DNA from: Klebsiella quasipneumoniae subsp. quasipneumoniae
GTDB lineage: Bacteria > Pseudomonadota > Gammaproteobacteria > Enterobacterales > Enterobacteriaceae
DNA: 64,000 bases
Assembly: GCF_020525925.1 (NCBI RefSeq)
Contig: NZ_CP084876.1
Location: 4,030,001-4,094,000 of the forward strand
Reading direction: 5' to 3'
The notes beneath the pieces were generated by a model. It did not search any database and was not told the origin of the DNA. It saw only the letters and a program-made list of their open reading frames with translations. Shown here piece by piece: positions 34,769-43,899 of this stretch. Made by a program: the position numbers and the translations under genes. The stretch's first letter is position 1; each line of letters begins with the position of its first letter.

Positions 34769-35335
34769 ATGAGTGAAGAAAAACGCAAAATGATCGCCGG
34801 TGAGCTCTATTTATCTGGCGACCCAACGCTACGCGCCGATCGTCTGCGCGCCAGACAGCTGCTGCACCGTTACAATCATTCCGCCCCGGATGCGCAGGAA
34901 GAACGTCAGCGTATTCTCGCCGAGCTGCTCGGTCGCGCTGGCGATGCGTATATCGAGCCAAGCTTTCGCTGCGACTACGGCTACAATATCTTTCTCGGCG
35001 CCGGTTTTTACGCCAATTTTGACTGCGTGATGCTGGACGTCTGTCCTATCCATATTGGCGATAACTGCATGCTGGCCCCGGGCGTCCATATCTATACCGC
35101 CACCCATCCGCTGGATGCTGAGGCCCGAAACAGCGGCCAGGAATATGGCAAACCGGTGACCATTGGCCACAATGTGTGGATTGGCGGTCGGGCGGTGATC
35201 AATCCCGGGGTGACCATTGGCGATAATGCGGTCATCGCGTCCGGAGCGGTGGTCACTAAAGACGTCCCCGCCAGTACCGTTGTCGGCGGCAACCCGGCGC
35301 AGATCATCAAGCGCCTTCCGCCGCCAAATGCGTAA
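34769..35335 (+). CDS. maa: Maltose O-acetyltransferase Maa
   Basis: Acetyl-CoA-dependent O-acetylation of maltose and other sugars, cytoplasmic. It has 188 residues (E. coli 183). The N-terminal Mac domain has [21 protein letters not shown], and a left-handed beta-helix of hexapeptide repeats follows from about residue 70 ([70 protein letters not shown]). The catalytic His is within YTATHPLD. It is transcribed alone after AAGGAAG. Confidence 0.94.
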   Translation: MSEEKRKMIAGELYLSGDPTLRADRLRARQLLHRYNHSAPDAQEERQRILAELLGRAGDAYIEPSFRCDYGYNIFLGAGFYANFDCVMLDVCPIHIGDNCMLAPGVHIYTATHPLDAEARNSGQEYGKPVTIGHNVWIGGRAVINPGVTIGDNAVIASGAVVTKDVPASTVVGGNPAQIIKRLPPPNA

Positions 35336-35471
35336 CTGTTATGCTTTTCTGTAACTGATCTGTTACTTTCTCCGCAGAATACTGCAACATAAAATAGCCT
35401 TCAGGCTGAGCCTGCCACGCCCGAGCCATCGGGCGCACGGGGCAGGCTTATTGCAGAATTCGGGGACCAAG

Positions 35472-35942
35472 ATGACAGAAATACAACGCCTGCTTACTCA
35501 CACCATTGACGAACTGAACGTGCAGGAAAAACGCGATAATCGCCCGCGTTTTAGCATCAGTTTTATCCGTAACCATCCGGGCCTGTTTGTTGCCATGTAT
35601 GCCGCGTTTCTGGCGACGCTGGTGGTGATGCTGCGCTCTGAAACACTGGTGGATTCGGTCTGGTTGTTGGTGGTGCTGTTCATCCTGTTCAACGCTTTTT
35701 TCTTCTTTGACGTCTATCCACGCTATCGTTACGAAGATATCGATGTCCTCGACTTTCGTGTGTGTTACAACGGCGAATGGTACAACACCCGCTTTGTCCC
35801 CCGACAGCTGATCGACCGTATTCTGCAGTCGCCGGACGTCGATAGCGAGCAGAAGGCGCAGCTTAAAAAAATGGTCGACACCAAAGGCGATCTCTCCTTT
35901 TACGATGTCTTTACGCTGACCCGAGCCGGTACTGCGCAATAA
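35472..35942 (+). CDS. ylaC: Inner-membrane protein YlaC
   Basis: DUF5362/YlaC-family protein of unknown function. ATG at 35472 ([16 protein letters not shown]) gives 156 residues, the E. coli length. Two membrane segments lie at about residues 37-52 ([16 protein letters not shown]) and 61-78 ([18 protein letters not shown]), and a soluble C-terminal domain follows. Its 3' end overlaps the convergent MocR-type regulator by 32 nt. Confidence 0.92.
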   Translation: MTEIQRLLTHTIDELNVQEKRDNRPRFSISFIRNHPGLFVAMYAAFLATLVVMLRSETLVDSVWLLVVLFILFNAFFFFDVYPRYRYEDIDVLDFRVCYNGEWYNTRFVPRQLIDRILQSPDVDSEQKAQLKKMVDTKGDLSFYDVFTLTRAGTAQ

Positions 35943-37368
35943 GACGATTCAGCGTCCGCAGCGCCAGCGGATAGCGGGAAGCAGAAGTATTGCCATACCC
36001 CAGCACCAGCCCGCTCCGCCCCCGCCGCGGGTCGAGATAGAAATGACTTAGCGCAGCGGGCGCCAGCTGAAACTGACGCGCCTGCTGCGCTATCGCGCGA
36101 TCGTCGATCCCCTCGATGGCCAGCGTCAGATGGAGCCCCCCTTCCCCACCAAGGACTTCGCACGGCACGGTGATCTCTTGCGCCAGCGCCTCGCGCAGCA
36201 GCTGCTGACGTTTGCGGTACAGACGACGCATCGCCGCCAGATGACGCGCATAGTGCCCCTTCTCGATAAAGCTGGCCAGCGCCCGCTGTTCAGCGCGGTG
36301 CCCTCCGCGCAGCAGCGCGCCAATGGCCTCCTGAGCGGCATCCGCCAGCGCGGGCGGCATTACCATAAAACCGATACGCAGCGCCGGAAAAAGGGTTTTG
36401 CTGAAGGTGCCGAGATAGACCACCGGGGCATCCGGGACCATTCCCAGCATCGCCGGGATCGGCTCTCCGCTGTGGCGAAACTCGCTGTCGTAGTCATCCT
36501 CCACAATCCACGCGCCGTGCCGATGGGCATACTCCACCAGCGCCAGACGCCGCGCGGCGCTCATAACGCTCCCAAGGGGATACTGATGAGAGGGAGAGGT
36601 GAAAATCAGCCGGGGTGGTTCTGCCGCGCCGTTGGCCATACACATCCCTTCATGATCGACGGCCATCCCACAGACCTGCAGCCCCGCCCGCTGGAAACCA
36701 CTCCTGGCGCCCAGGTATCCCGGCTCTTCCTGCCACACGCTGTCGCCCGGGTTGGTCAACAGCGAGGCGCATAAGTTGACCCCTTCCAGCGCCCCCTCGG
36801 TGATGACGATCTGCCGGATATCGCACTGAATACCCCGGGAGAGCGCCAGATGGCGAGCGATCGCCTCCCGCAGTTGGGGATCGCCCGCGGCCTCACCGTA
36901 GCCCAGCAGCGTGCTGCCCTCGCCGCGCAATGCTTTATCCATTAACCGCCGCCACAGCGGCAGCGGGAAATAGTTCACCGCCGGCATGCCAGGCGTAAAC
37001 GGCAGCGCCGGCGAGTCACGGCGCATAGCGGCTGGCAGCCCCTGCAGCCGCTCAGACAGCACAACGGGTGGCGCGTTTACCTCCTGCCGGCGGCTGGCGG
37101 CGAGCGGCACAACCTGCGTCCCCTGACGGCTTCGCGTCAGGTATCCTTCCAGCGTCAGCTGCTCGAGTGCGGCATTCACCGTATTGCGCGACAGATGCAG
37201 TCGACCGGCAATCACGCGCGATCCTGGCAAACGGCAGCTGGCCGCCAGAGTTCCCTGCAGGATGGCATGGCGCAAAGTGTGGTAAAGGGCGCGCTGCAGG
37301 GTTTCGTCCGTTCGCTGCCGCATCCCCTGCGTCACCAATCCATAAAACGCATCGTCCGGTATGTTCAT
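35911..37368 (-). CDS. MocR/GntR-family regulator with aminotransferase-like domain (PdxR-like)
   Basis: Transcription factor with an N-terminal GntR winged helix (about residues 15-85: [44 protein letters not shown]) fused to a PLP-dependent class I aminotransferase fold. The PLP Lys is expected in [19 protein letters not shown] at 37368 was chosen because AGGAGGTGA lies immediately upstream; it gives 485 residues. PdxR-type members control vitamin B6 synthesis, but no pdx gene is adjacent. It is divergent from a GNAT gene, its likely target, with about 100 bp between the start codons. Confidence 0.85.
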   Translation of the reverse strand: MNIPDDAFYGLVTQGMRQRTDETLQRALYHTLRHAILQGTLAASCRLPGSRVIAGRLHLSRNTVNAALEQLTLEGYLTRSRQGTQVVPLAASRRQEVNAPPVVLSERLQGLPAAMRRDSPALPFTPGMPAVNYFPLPLWRRLMDKALRGEGSTLLGYGEAAGDPQLREAIARHLALSRGIQCDIRQIVITEGALEGVNLCASLLTNPGDSVWQEEPGYLGARSGFQRAGLQVCGMAVDHEGMCMANGAAEPPRLIFTSPSHQYPLGSVMSAARRLALVEYAHRHGAWIVEDDYDSEFRHSGEPIPAMLGMVPDAPVVYLGTFSKTLFPALRIGFMVMPPALADAAQEAIGALLRGGHRAEQRALASFIEKGHYARHLAAMRRLYRKRQQLLREALAQEITVPCEVLGGEGGLHLTLAIEGIDDRAIAQQARQFQLAPAALSHFYLDPRRGRSGLVLGYGNTSASRYPLALRTLNRLIAQYRLGSA

Positions 37369-37468
37369 GTCACCTCCTCGTGGATCCATAAAAACATACT
37401 CTGGTGGCACTTTTTATGGAACCACCCAGCGCGTACGCTGCCTGTACATCCCCAGTAAGGAAACCGCA

Positions 37469-38167
37469 ATGTGTGAATACAATCAGTTTGGACAGGCGCT
37501 CGGCGCCGCGCTGCCCGACTGGCAACCCCGCCCCTGGCCAACGCGGCAGGTACTGCAGGGCAGCCGCTGTCGGCTCGAACCGCTCACCCTCGCCCACGCC
37601 AGCGATCTGTTTGCTGCCCACCAGCTGGCGCCCGACGCCCGCAGCTGGACGTGGCTGCTGCGCGAACCGGAAACCAGTCTGGCTGAATTTAGCGCCTGGG
37701 TGGCACAGGTTGCGACGCTGACCGATCCTATCCATTTCGCCGTCGTTGACCAGCAGCGCGGGACGGCGGTCGGGTCGCTGGCGTTAATGCGCATCGATGC
37801 CAACCACGGCGTGGTCGAGGTGGGGCATGTCCATTTCTCTCCGTTGCTGAGCCGAACGGCTATGGCCACCGAAGCGCACTGGCTGTTGATGCAGTATGTT
37901 TTCGGGACGCTCGGCTACCGTCGCTATGAATGGAAATGCAATAGCCTCAATACGCCGTCAGGCCGGGCGGCAAGGCGACTGGGATTTCAGTACGAAGGAC
38001 GTTTTCGTCAGGCGCTGGTGAGCAAAGGACACAACCGGGACACGGACTGGTTTTCAGTGATTGATGGCGAATGGCCGCAGCTGGATAGCGCCATGCGCCA
38101 ATGGCTGGCCGCCGACAATTTTACCGCCGACGGCCAGCAGCGCCGTCCCCTGGAAAGCTTCCGTTAA
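37469..38167 (+). CDS. GNAT-family N-acetyltransferase (RimJ/RimL type)
   Basis: Predicted acetyl-CoA-dependent acetyltransferase of 232 residues; substrate unknown. ATG at 37469 ([12 protein letters not shown]) follows TAAGGAA. The fold shows [19 protein letters not shown] at the start, [39 protein letters not shown] in the core beta strands, and the family C-terminal motif [27 protein letters not shown] that lines the CoA site. It is divergent from the MocR-type regulator. Its stop codon overlaps that of the convergent L36B gene. Confidence 0.87.
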   Translation: MCEYNQFGQALGAALPDWQPRPWPTRQVLQGSRCRLEPLTLAHASDLFAAHQLAPDARSWTWLLREPETSLAEFSAWVAQVATLTDPIHFAVVDQQRGTAVGSLALMRIDANHGVVEVGHVHFSPLLSRTAMATEAHWLLMQYVFGTLGYRRYEWKCNSLNTPSGRAARRLGFQYEGRFRQALVSKGHNRDTDWFSVIDGEWPQLDSAMRQWLAADNFTADGQQRRPLESFR

Positions 38168-38304
38168 CGACGTTTTTTGCGCCCCTGCACCGCTTTAAAG
38201 CGGGGGTTGCTCTTACAGATCACGTACAGCCGCCCTTTGCGTTTGACCAGCTGGCAATCCGGGTGGCGCTGTTTGGCGCTGCGTAATGAGTTAACGACCT
38301 GCAT
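38164..38304 (-). CDS. ykgO: Type B 50S ribosomal protein L36 (YkgO)
   Basis: Zinc-independent paralogue of L36 that replaces the zinc protein under zinc shortage. It has 46 residues: [18 protein letters not shown]...[16 protein letters not shown]. It lacks the full CxxC...C/H zinc set, keeping only Cys17 and Cys31. The start lies in ATGATG overlapping the ykgM stop; the second ATG (38304) gives the usual length, the first (38307) would add one Met. It is co-transcribed with ykgM under Zur control. Confidence 0.95.
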   Translation of the reverse strand: MQVVNSLRSAKQRHPDCQLVKRKGRLYVICKSNPRFKAVQGRKKRR

Positions 38305-38567
38305 CATGCCTTCCTTTTTGCATCAATAAAGCCGCCGAAGCGCTGGCGGAAACGGGCCGCGCTACCCTCGCTGGCGAACGTTTTTTGTTTACCGGTGTAG
38401 TAAGGATGCGATTTCGATGAGACATCGATCGTCACATACGGATACGTCTCACCGTCGAGCTCAATCACGCGTTCGGTGCGGATGGTTGAGCCAACTTTAA
38501 AATATTCATTGGCGCTGGTGTCGTGAAACACCACCGTGCGATAGGGAGGATGGATATGGGCTTTCAT
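38304..38567 (-). CDS. ykgM: Type B 50S ribosomal protein L31 (YkgM)
   Basis: Zinc-free paralogue of L31; replacing the zinc form releases stored zinc. It has 87 residues ([24 protein letters not shown]...) and contains no cysteine at all, the mark of the type B form. The stop TGA overlaps the ykgO start. A Zur-type palindrome lies about 14 bp upstream of the start codon. Confidence 0.96.
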   Translation of the reverse strand: MKAHIHPPYRTVVFHDTSANEYFKVGSTIRTERVIELDGETYPYVTIDVSSKSHPYYTGKQKTFASEGSAARFRQRFGGFIDAKRKA

Positions 38568-38580
38568 GATGACCTCGTCA

Positions 38581-38596
38581 TTATGTTATAACATAA
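38581..38596. promoter_or_regulatory. Zur box upstream of ykgM-ykgO
   Basis: Perfect 16-bp palindrome TTATGTTATAACATAA. It contains the Zur core TGTTATA/TATAACA, starts 14 bp upstream of the ykgM start codon and probably overlaps the promoter. Assignment is by match to the enterobacterial Zur consensus and by gene context. Confidence 0.88.
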
Positions 38597-38683
38597 CAAT
38601 TAAGTTACGCCGTTCCACGACAAAGATCAACCATGGTTATATCAGGGGTAATAACAAAGAGGCGAGTTTCCTCGCCTTTGGCT

Positions 38684-39754
38684 TCAGGGCGCCAGACGGT
38701 GAGCGATTGCGCGAAGTTGCTCCGCGATGGCCTGCAGATCTTTCCCCTGCTCGACTCTGGCGCCGCTGGAATGGCGAATCACCAGGCGCGCCGGCAGGAT
38801 GGATGAGGTATGCGCCGCGCCGCTGGTACTGGCGAGGATCCGCCGCACCGCCTCTTTACCCTGCAGGTCGAGGTCCAGCGATACCGTACTCAATGCCGGA
38901 TAGAAAAAGGAGCTTTCGTAGGTATCGTCATAGCCAATCACCGATTTCTCTCCCGGCACCGCCACCTGATGCTGATGGAAGGCGCTGAGCACCCCCAGCG
39001 CCATTTGGTCATTGCCCACCAGCACAGCGCTGAAGTTCGGCGTTTCACGCAGCATCTGCAGCGCGCCGGCGTAGCCGCTTTGCGCATCCCAGTTGCCGTG
39101 CAGGACGGTCACCGGCTTCAGGCCGTAGCCATCCAGGGTCTCCAGCCAGCTTTTCAGCCGCAGTTTGGCCGATACGGAGCTGTCCGGCCCCGCCAGCAGC
39201 GCGATCTCCCGATGCCCCATCTCGTAGAGATATTTGACGCTGGCCCGGGTGCCGTCCGCCGGGTTAAACGAAACGTTAAACACGGAACTGTAGGGATCAA
39301 CATCGAGAAACAGGCAGACGATATCATCGTTGTCAGCGGCGATTTTCTGCGCCTGTTCGGTCTCCAGCGGCACGTTGATAATGACCTTATCCACCCGCTG
39401 AGACTTCAGCTCATTGATGGAATCCTGGATGCTTTGGTTGACGCTCTCATCGATCATCGAAATCAGGACCTGGTAACCTTCCAGATTGGCATAGCGTTTT
39501 ACCGCCGCCGCTACCTGGGAGGGGGCATGCCAGGCCAGCGAAATCGTCACCAGCCCCACCGTCTGGCTCTCCTTCCCCACCAGCTGCTGCGCCAGCCGGT
39601 TGGGCACATAGCGTAGAGCCTCTATCGATTTCTCCACCTTGCGGCGCGTCGCTTCGGATACATTGGCAGATTTGTTGAGTACCCTGGACACGGTCTGGTA
39701 AGAGACACCCGCATGACGTGCGACGTCTTCCAGAGTAGCGCTTTTAGACTTCAT
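38684..39754 (-). CDS. LacI-family repressor of the galactan locus (GanR-like)
   Basis: 356-residue LacI/GalR-type regulator from ATG 39754 (MKSKSATLEDVARHAGVSYQ); an upstream extension lacks a ribosome site. The helix-turn-helix and hinge occupy residues 1-60 (LEDVARHAGVSYQTVSRVLNKS, YVPNRLAQQL), followed by the periplasmic-binding-protein-like sensor domain (GLVTISLAWHAPSQ, FSAVLVGNDQMALGVLSAFH, SVIGYDDTYESSFFYPALSTV). It is divergent from the porin gene of the galactan locus and so most likely its repressor, released by a galactobiose-like sugar; effector and operator are inferred. Confidence 0.85.
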   Translation of the reverse strand: MKSKSATLEDVARHAGVSYQTVSRVLNKSANVSEATRRKVEKSIEALRYVPNRLAQQLVGKESQTVGLVTISLAWHAPSQVAAAVKRYANLEGYQVLISMIDESVNQSIQDSINELKSQRVDKVIINVPLETEQAQKIAADNDDIVCLFLDVDPYSSVFNVSFNPADGTRASVKYLYEMGHREIALLAGPDSSVSAKLRLKSWLETLDGYGLKPVTVLHGNWDAQSGYAGALQMLRETPNFSAVLVGNDQMALGVLSAFHQHQVAVPGEKSVIGYDDTYESSFFYPALSTVSLDLDLQGKEAVRRILASTSGAAHTSSILPARLVIRHSSGARVEQGKDLQAIAEQLRAIAHRLAP

Positions 39755-39850
39755 GGTCCGGTTCCTTATGTTGTTATCCCATGATTGTAACAGGGGCCAT
39801 TTGAAAAAACGCTCACCGCCACTTCTCATCGCAAAATTAGACCACAAAAA

Positions 39851-40004
39851 GTATTACGTTCACAACCAGGTTAATTGTGAATCACCTCACTCATCACAAC
39901 AAAAACCAGCGTTATTATTTGCACTTAGTCACACAATAATCATATCTCGTTTGCCTGAAGTTACATTTAGGCATTTTATGACATCAGTTATGTGAACGTA
40001 ATAC
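39851..40004. promoter_or_regulatory. Divergent promoter region with paired 14-bp inverted repeat (candidate GanR operators)
   Basis: GTATTACGTTCACA at 39851-39864 and its exact reverse complement TGTGAACGTAATAC at 39991-40004 bracket the promoter region between the repressor and porin genes. A shorter form (ACGTAAT) recurs twice in the other divergent region of the locus, at 48618-48624 and 48854-48860. This fits binding sites for the LacI-type repressor with looping, but is inferred from repetition only. Confidence 0.55.
39876..39891. promoter_or_regulatory. Candidate CRP site upstream of the porin gene
   Basis: TGTGA-N6-TCACT matches the CRP consensus TGTGA-N6-TCACA in nine of ten core positions. 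It lies about 135 bp before the porin start codon. It fits catabolite control of a sugar-use locus. Confidence 0.65.
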
Positions 40005-40024
40005 AAAACAATAAGAGGATAGAG

Positions 40025-41296
40025 ATGAATACGACACTGCGCGCCCTTTCCACAGCATTAGCCGCTGCGCTAATCACCCCTTCCGCCTTTGCGGCTACCG
40101 CTGCGATCCCGACCGTTGATTTTCATGGCTATTTGCGCGCCGGGGTTGGGGTCTCCGGCGACGGTAGCGAAGCGGAATGGCAAAAGAACAAGCTAGGCCG
40201 GTTGGGGAACGAATCGGATACCTATGGCGAACTGGAATTGGGCTCCGAGGTCTACAAAAAAGATGATGTCAGTTTCTATCTCGACAGCATGGTCAGCATG
40301 GTCTCCGATGGCTCTAACGATAATGAAACCACGCTGAACGATGACGCGCAGTTCGGCTTACGTCAGCTGAATCTGCAGATCAAAGGGCTGATCCCGGGCG
40401 ATCCGAATGCGGTGATCTGGGGCGGCAAACGTTACTATCAGCGTCACGATCTGCACATCATCGATACCAAATACTGGAACATTTCCGGCTCCGGGGCCGG
40501 GGTGGAAAACTACACCCTTGGCCCGGGCGCCGTCTCGCTGGCGTGGATCCGCGGCGATGCCAACGACGTTGACTATCGCGTCGATGGCGACAGCAACGTC
40601 AATATCAACTATATCGATTTACGCTATGCGGGATGGAAGCCGTGGTCCGGGTCGTGGACCGAATTCGGCATCGACTACGCCATGCCGAACACCACCAAAA
40701 AACAGGACAGCTACGGCGGGCTGTACGATGCCGAAAATGGCGTGATGCTAACCGGTGAAATCAGTCAGGATATGCTGGGCGGCTATAACAAAACCGTGCT
40801 GCAGTATGCCAACAAAGGGCTGGCGCAGAATATGGTCTCCCAGGGCGGCGGCTGGTACGATATGTGGAACTACGTGAATGACGCCACCGGTTATCGCGTG
40901 ATTAACACCGGTCTGATCCCCATTACCGAGAAGTTCTCCATCAACCACGTTCTGACCTGGGGCTCGGCGGATGATATTACCGACTACACCGACAAAACGC
41001 GAATGCTGTCGCTGGTCGCCCGCGGGCAGTATCAGTTCACCGACTACGTGCGCCTGATTGGCGAAGTCGGCGGTTTCTATCAGAAAGACAGCTACAACAA
41101 TGGCACCAGTTACAAACAGGCCGGTGAGAAATATACCATTGCGCTGGGTCTGGCGGACGGGCCGGACTTTATGTCACGTCCGGAATTACGTATTTTCGCG
41201 TCGTATCTGAATGATTCCGAAGATGGTAAACCATTTGAAGACCAGACGGCGAATAATACCTGGAATTTCGGCGTGCAGGTTGAGGCCTGGTGGTAA
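40025..41296 (+). CDS. LamB-family outer-membrane porin of the galactan locus (GanL-like)
   Basis: Outer-membrane beta-barrel of the maltoporin family, 423 residues from ATG 40025 after AAGAGG. The signal peptide ends ALITPSAFA-A near residue 24. The maltoporin start VDFHGYLRAGVGVSGDGSE, aromatic slide residues such as WGGKRYYQRHDLHIIDTKYWN, and the terminal WNFGVQVEAWW (final Trp) are typical. The likely role is uptake of galacto-oligosaccharides, inferred from the adjacent repressor and the galactanase/ABC genes. It corresponds to GanL of the Dickeya gan locus. Confidence 0.85.
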   Translation: MNTTLRALSTALAAALITPSAFAATAAIPTVDFHGYLRAGVGVSGDGSEAEWQKNKLGRLGNESDTYGELELGSEVYKKDDVSFYLDSMVSMVSDGSNDNETTLNDDAQFGLRQLNLQIKGLIPGDPNAVIWGGKRYYQRHDLHIIDTKYWNISGSGAGVENYTLGPGAVSLAWIRGDANDVDYRVDGDSNVNINYIDLRYAGWKPWSGSWTEFGIDYAMPNTTKKQDSYGGLYDAENGVMLTGEISQDMLGGYNKTVLQYANKGLAQNMVSQGGGWYDMWNYVNDATGYRVINTGLIPITEKFSINHVLTWGSADDITDYTDKTRMLSLVARGQYQFTDYVRLIGEVGGFYQKDSYNNGTSYKQAGEKYTIALGLADGPDFMSRPELRIFASYLNDSEDGKPFEDQTANNTWNFGVQVEAWW

Positions 41297-41399
41297 TATC
41301 GCTCTGGTAAGAAAAATACGTTATTGATATCTCCAACGCTAAGGTCATTAATTACCCTCCGGTAATCATTATTGCCACTGCTGTCTTTGTCTTATTTTC

Positions 41400-41425
41400 G
41401 GGATAACCTGTTTTCAGGTTATCCC
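41400..41425 (+). terminator. Terminator after the porin gene
   Basis: GGGATAACCTG pairs with CAGGTTATCCC around a TTTT loop, followed by ATTTTATTTATTT. It closes the porin transcript. Confidence 0.85.
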
Positions 41426-41432
41426 ATTTTAT

Positions 41433-41750
41433 TTATTTCCGCGCGGCAAAATGGTCATCCAGCAATTGACGTAGCGCATCGGACTGCTTACCGAAAATAG
41501 CATGAACCTGCTGACCAAGAATAATGACGCCCAGCGCGCCCTGCTGCTGTAATGCGTCAGAGTCCACGGCCGCCAGATGACGAACCGTTACCCGCAGACG
41601 GGTAATACAGGCGTCCACTTGGGTAATATTCGCTTCACCGCCGAAGGCCTGAATCAGCGCCTCGATTTGCTGTTTTTCCGCTTCGCTTAACGGCTGTGCC
41701 GGACGCGCAGGCGAGAAATAGTGCAGGAAAGATTTTAAACTCACCATCAT
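41433..41750 (-). CDS. Stand-alone PTS EIIB domain (glucose family)
   Basis: 105-residue protein equal to an isolated phosphotransferase EIIB domain of the glucose/N-acetylglucosamine superfamily. It has the start AEKQQIEALIQAFGGEANITQVDACITRLRVTV with the phospho-accepting Cys in DACITRLR, then the GVIILGQQVHAIFG beta-strand region. No EIIC or EIIA domain is nearby and the neighbouring transporter is of the ABC type. It follows the GH42 gene on the same strand but behind a strong terminator, so it is expressed by readthrough or its own promoter. A regulatory rather than transport role is possible; function unknown. Confidence 0.85.
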   Translation of the reverse strand: MMVSLKSFLHYFSPARPAQPLSEAEKQQIEALIQAFGGEANITQVDACITRLRVTVRHLAAVDSDALQQQGALGVIILGQQVHAIFGKQSDALRQLLDDHFAARK

Positions 41751-41770
41751 AAACTCCAGGGTAATAGATA

Positions 41771-41797
41771 AAAAAAAGCCTGCTCGGCAGAGCAGGC
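41771..41797 (-). terminator. Terminator between the beta-galactosidase and EIIB genes
   Basis: Read on the minus strand, GCCTGCTC pairs with GAGCAGGC around a TGCC loop and is followed by seven T. It lies 14 nt past the GH42 stop and before the EIIB start. Confidence 0.9.
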
Positions 41798-41811
41798 GTG
41801 GAGAAAAAGGA

Positions 41812-43869
41812 TTACGCGTGGCGACGGAGAATACGGCAATCCCATGCTGACAGGGTCAGCGGGTCCGACACCGCCGCGTCGGTCAGGCAATCCCGATACC
41901 CTGGCGGCAGGCTCAGGGTATGGCTTTGCGCGCTGTAGTTCTGCAGGAAGACAAACGTACTCTCACCGTCGGTGCGCGCGGTGGCCACCACTCCGGGCGG
42001 TAAATCCGCCGCGATCGCCCGCGGCAGCGCCAGCTCCTTGCTCAGGGCGGCAAAAAAGTCGCGCTGGAAGGCCAAATCGTTGCGGGAGGCCACATGCCAG
42101 GCTTTACCTTTCCCGAAGCCGTTCACCGTCACCGCTGGCCTTCCGGCATAAAAATCATCCCGGTAGGTGGCCAGCGTCTGCGCGCTTTCGGTATGGATCA
42201 GTTCACAGAGATGGCGCACCTGATAGGGGCCCTGAAGACCGCACTGATTCCCGGCCAGGCCCTGCACCAGATTAAACTCGCCGTCATTCAGACAGTCGAT
42301 CTCCTCCGCCCAGATGCCCAGAAGATTGCGCAGCGGGCCCGGGAAGCCGCCGAGATAGCAGAGATCGGACTCGTTGACGATGCCGGTCCAGTAGGTAGTC
42401 ACCAGATGGCCGCCGCTGGCGACGAACGCCTCCGCCCGCCCGGCAAAGCCTTCGCGCACCATGTATAACATCGGGGCGATCACCAGCCGGTACGGCGTTA
42501 AATCAGCGTCGGCGTCAATCACATCGACGGCGATGCCCTGCTCCCAGAACGGACGGTAGTGCTCATTGACCGTCTTCTCATACTCCATACCCAGATTGCG
42601 CGGCCCCTGGGCGTCATCAAGCGCCCAGCGGTTCTGCTGGTCGAAGATAATCGCCACTTTCGCCTCGGTGCGACCCCCCCTCACCGCCGGCAGCTTGCTG
42701 AGGATCTCGCCGAGCTGGCTGACTTCACGGCCAATGCGGGTATCAATATGCCCAACGTGGTCGACCACCGCGCCGTGGAATTTCTCAACCGAACCACGGC
42801 TCTTGCGCCACTGGAAATACTGCACCGAGTCGGCGCCATGCGCCACCGCCTGCAGCGAAGAGAGAATATGCATCCCCGGTTTCTTCAGTTTGCTGGTCGG
42901 CTGCCAGTTGGTGGCGCCCGGCGTGGACTCCATCAGCACAAACGGCTGGCCGCCCTTCAGGCTGCGCATCATGTCGTGATACATCGCGGTATAGCAGGCC
43001 AGCGCGGTTTCGTCTTTGTCGCGGTGCCACATCGGATAGCTGTCCCAGGAGATAAAGTCCAGCACCTCCGCCAGCTGCCAGTAGTCGTAATCGTAAAAAT
43101 ACTCCATAAAGTTGGTGGTCACCGGCAGGGCGGCATTCGCCGCCTTCAGCGGGGTGATTTCATGGCGGCAGAAATCGGTCACCTGGGCGGTATTAAAGCG
43201 ATGCCAGTCCAGATTCAGGCCGTGGATCGACACCTCGCCCTGCGGCGCAGGCGATTCAATCTGCGACCAGTCGCTGTAGGTATGGCTCCAGAAAGTGCTC
43301 CACCAGGCCTGGTTGAGATTCTCCAGGGTCTGGTACCGCGCCTTCAGCCAGTCGCGAAAGCGAGTCTGGCAACGCTCGCAATGACATTCGCCGCCATATT
43401 CATTGGAAATATGCCAGCCCAGCACCGCCGGGTGCGCAGAATAGCGCTCCGCCAACAGGGTATTGATTTTAAGGGTCTTCTCACGATACACCGGCGATGA
43501 CATACAGTGGTTGTGACGGCCGCCGTGCAGGGCTGGCACCCGATCGCGCCCCACCCGCAGAACCTGTGGATAGCGCTGTGACATCCACGCCGGACGCGCG
43601 CCGCTCGGCGTGGCCAGAAAAACATGAATGCCGGCGGCATACAGTTTATCGAGGATAGTATCCAGCCAGGCGAAATCAAATACCCCTTCGCGCGGCTCAA
43701 GTTTCGCCCAGCTAAATATTCCCACCGACATCACATTACATTTTGCCTGCTGCATCATGGCAATGTCTTTATCAATAATATCGGGGTCATTCTCCCATTG
43801 TTCCGGGTTATAATCTGCGCCATGCAGCAGCGTATTAACCTTTGGATGTAAAGGTGCAAATTTATTCAT
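41812..43869 (-). CDS. GH42 beta-galactosidase of the galactan locus
   Basis: Cytoplasmic glycoside hydrolase family 42 enzyme of 685 residues, predicted to split beta-1,4-galacto-oligosaccharides to galactose. There is no signal peptide (MNKFAPLHPKVNTLLHGADYNPEQW). The acid/base Glu is in GWHISNEYGGECHCERC near residue 155 and the nucleophile Glu in FVLMESTPGATNWQP near 310; the CHCERC-type cysteines fit the family zinc site. The central trimerisation domain and C-terminal beta domain follow. It is 30 nt downstream of the galactanase gene. The equivalent is GanA in Bacillus subtilis and GanB in Dickeya. Confidence 0.92.
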   Translation of the reverse strand: MNKFAPLHPKVNTLLHGADYNPEQWENDPDIIDKDIAMMQQAKCNVMSVGIFSWAKLEPREGVFDFAWLDTILDKLYAAGIHVFLATPSGARPAWMSQRYPQVLRVGRDRVPALHGGRHNHCMSSPVYREKTLKINTLLAERYSAHPAVLGWHISNEYGGECHCERCQTRFRDWLKARYQTLENLNQAWWSTFWSHTYSDWSQIESPAPQGEVSIHGLNLDWHRFNTAQVTDFCRHEITPLKAANAALPVTTNFMEYFYDYDYWQLAEVLDFISWDSYPMWHRDKDETALACYTAMYHDMMRSLKGGQPFVLMESTPGATNWQPTSKLKKPGMHILSSLQAVAHGADSVQYFQWRKSRGSVEKFHGAVVDHVGHIDTRIGREVSQLGEILSKLPAVRGGRTEAKVAIIFDQQNRWALDDAQGPRNLGMEYEKTVNEHYRPFWEQGIAVDVIDADADLTPYRLVIAPMLYMVREGFAGRAEAFVASGGHLVTTYWTGIVNESDLCYLGGFPGPLRNLLGIWAEEIDCLNDGEFNLVQGLAGNQCGLQGPYQVRHLCELIHTESAQTLATYRDDFYAGRPAVTVNGFGKGKAWHVASRNDLAFQRDFFAALSKELALPRAIAADLPPGVVATARTDGESTFVFLQNYSAQSHTLSLPPGYRDCLTDAAVSDPLTLSAWDCRILRRHA

Positions 43870-43899
43870 AATAAACTTCCTGAAAAGAACGACAAAAAA

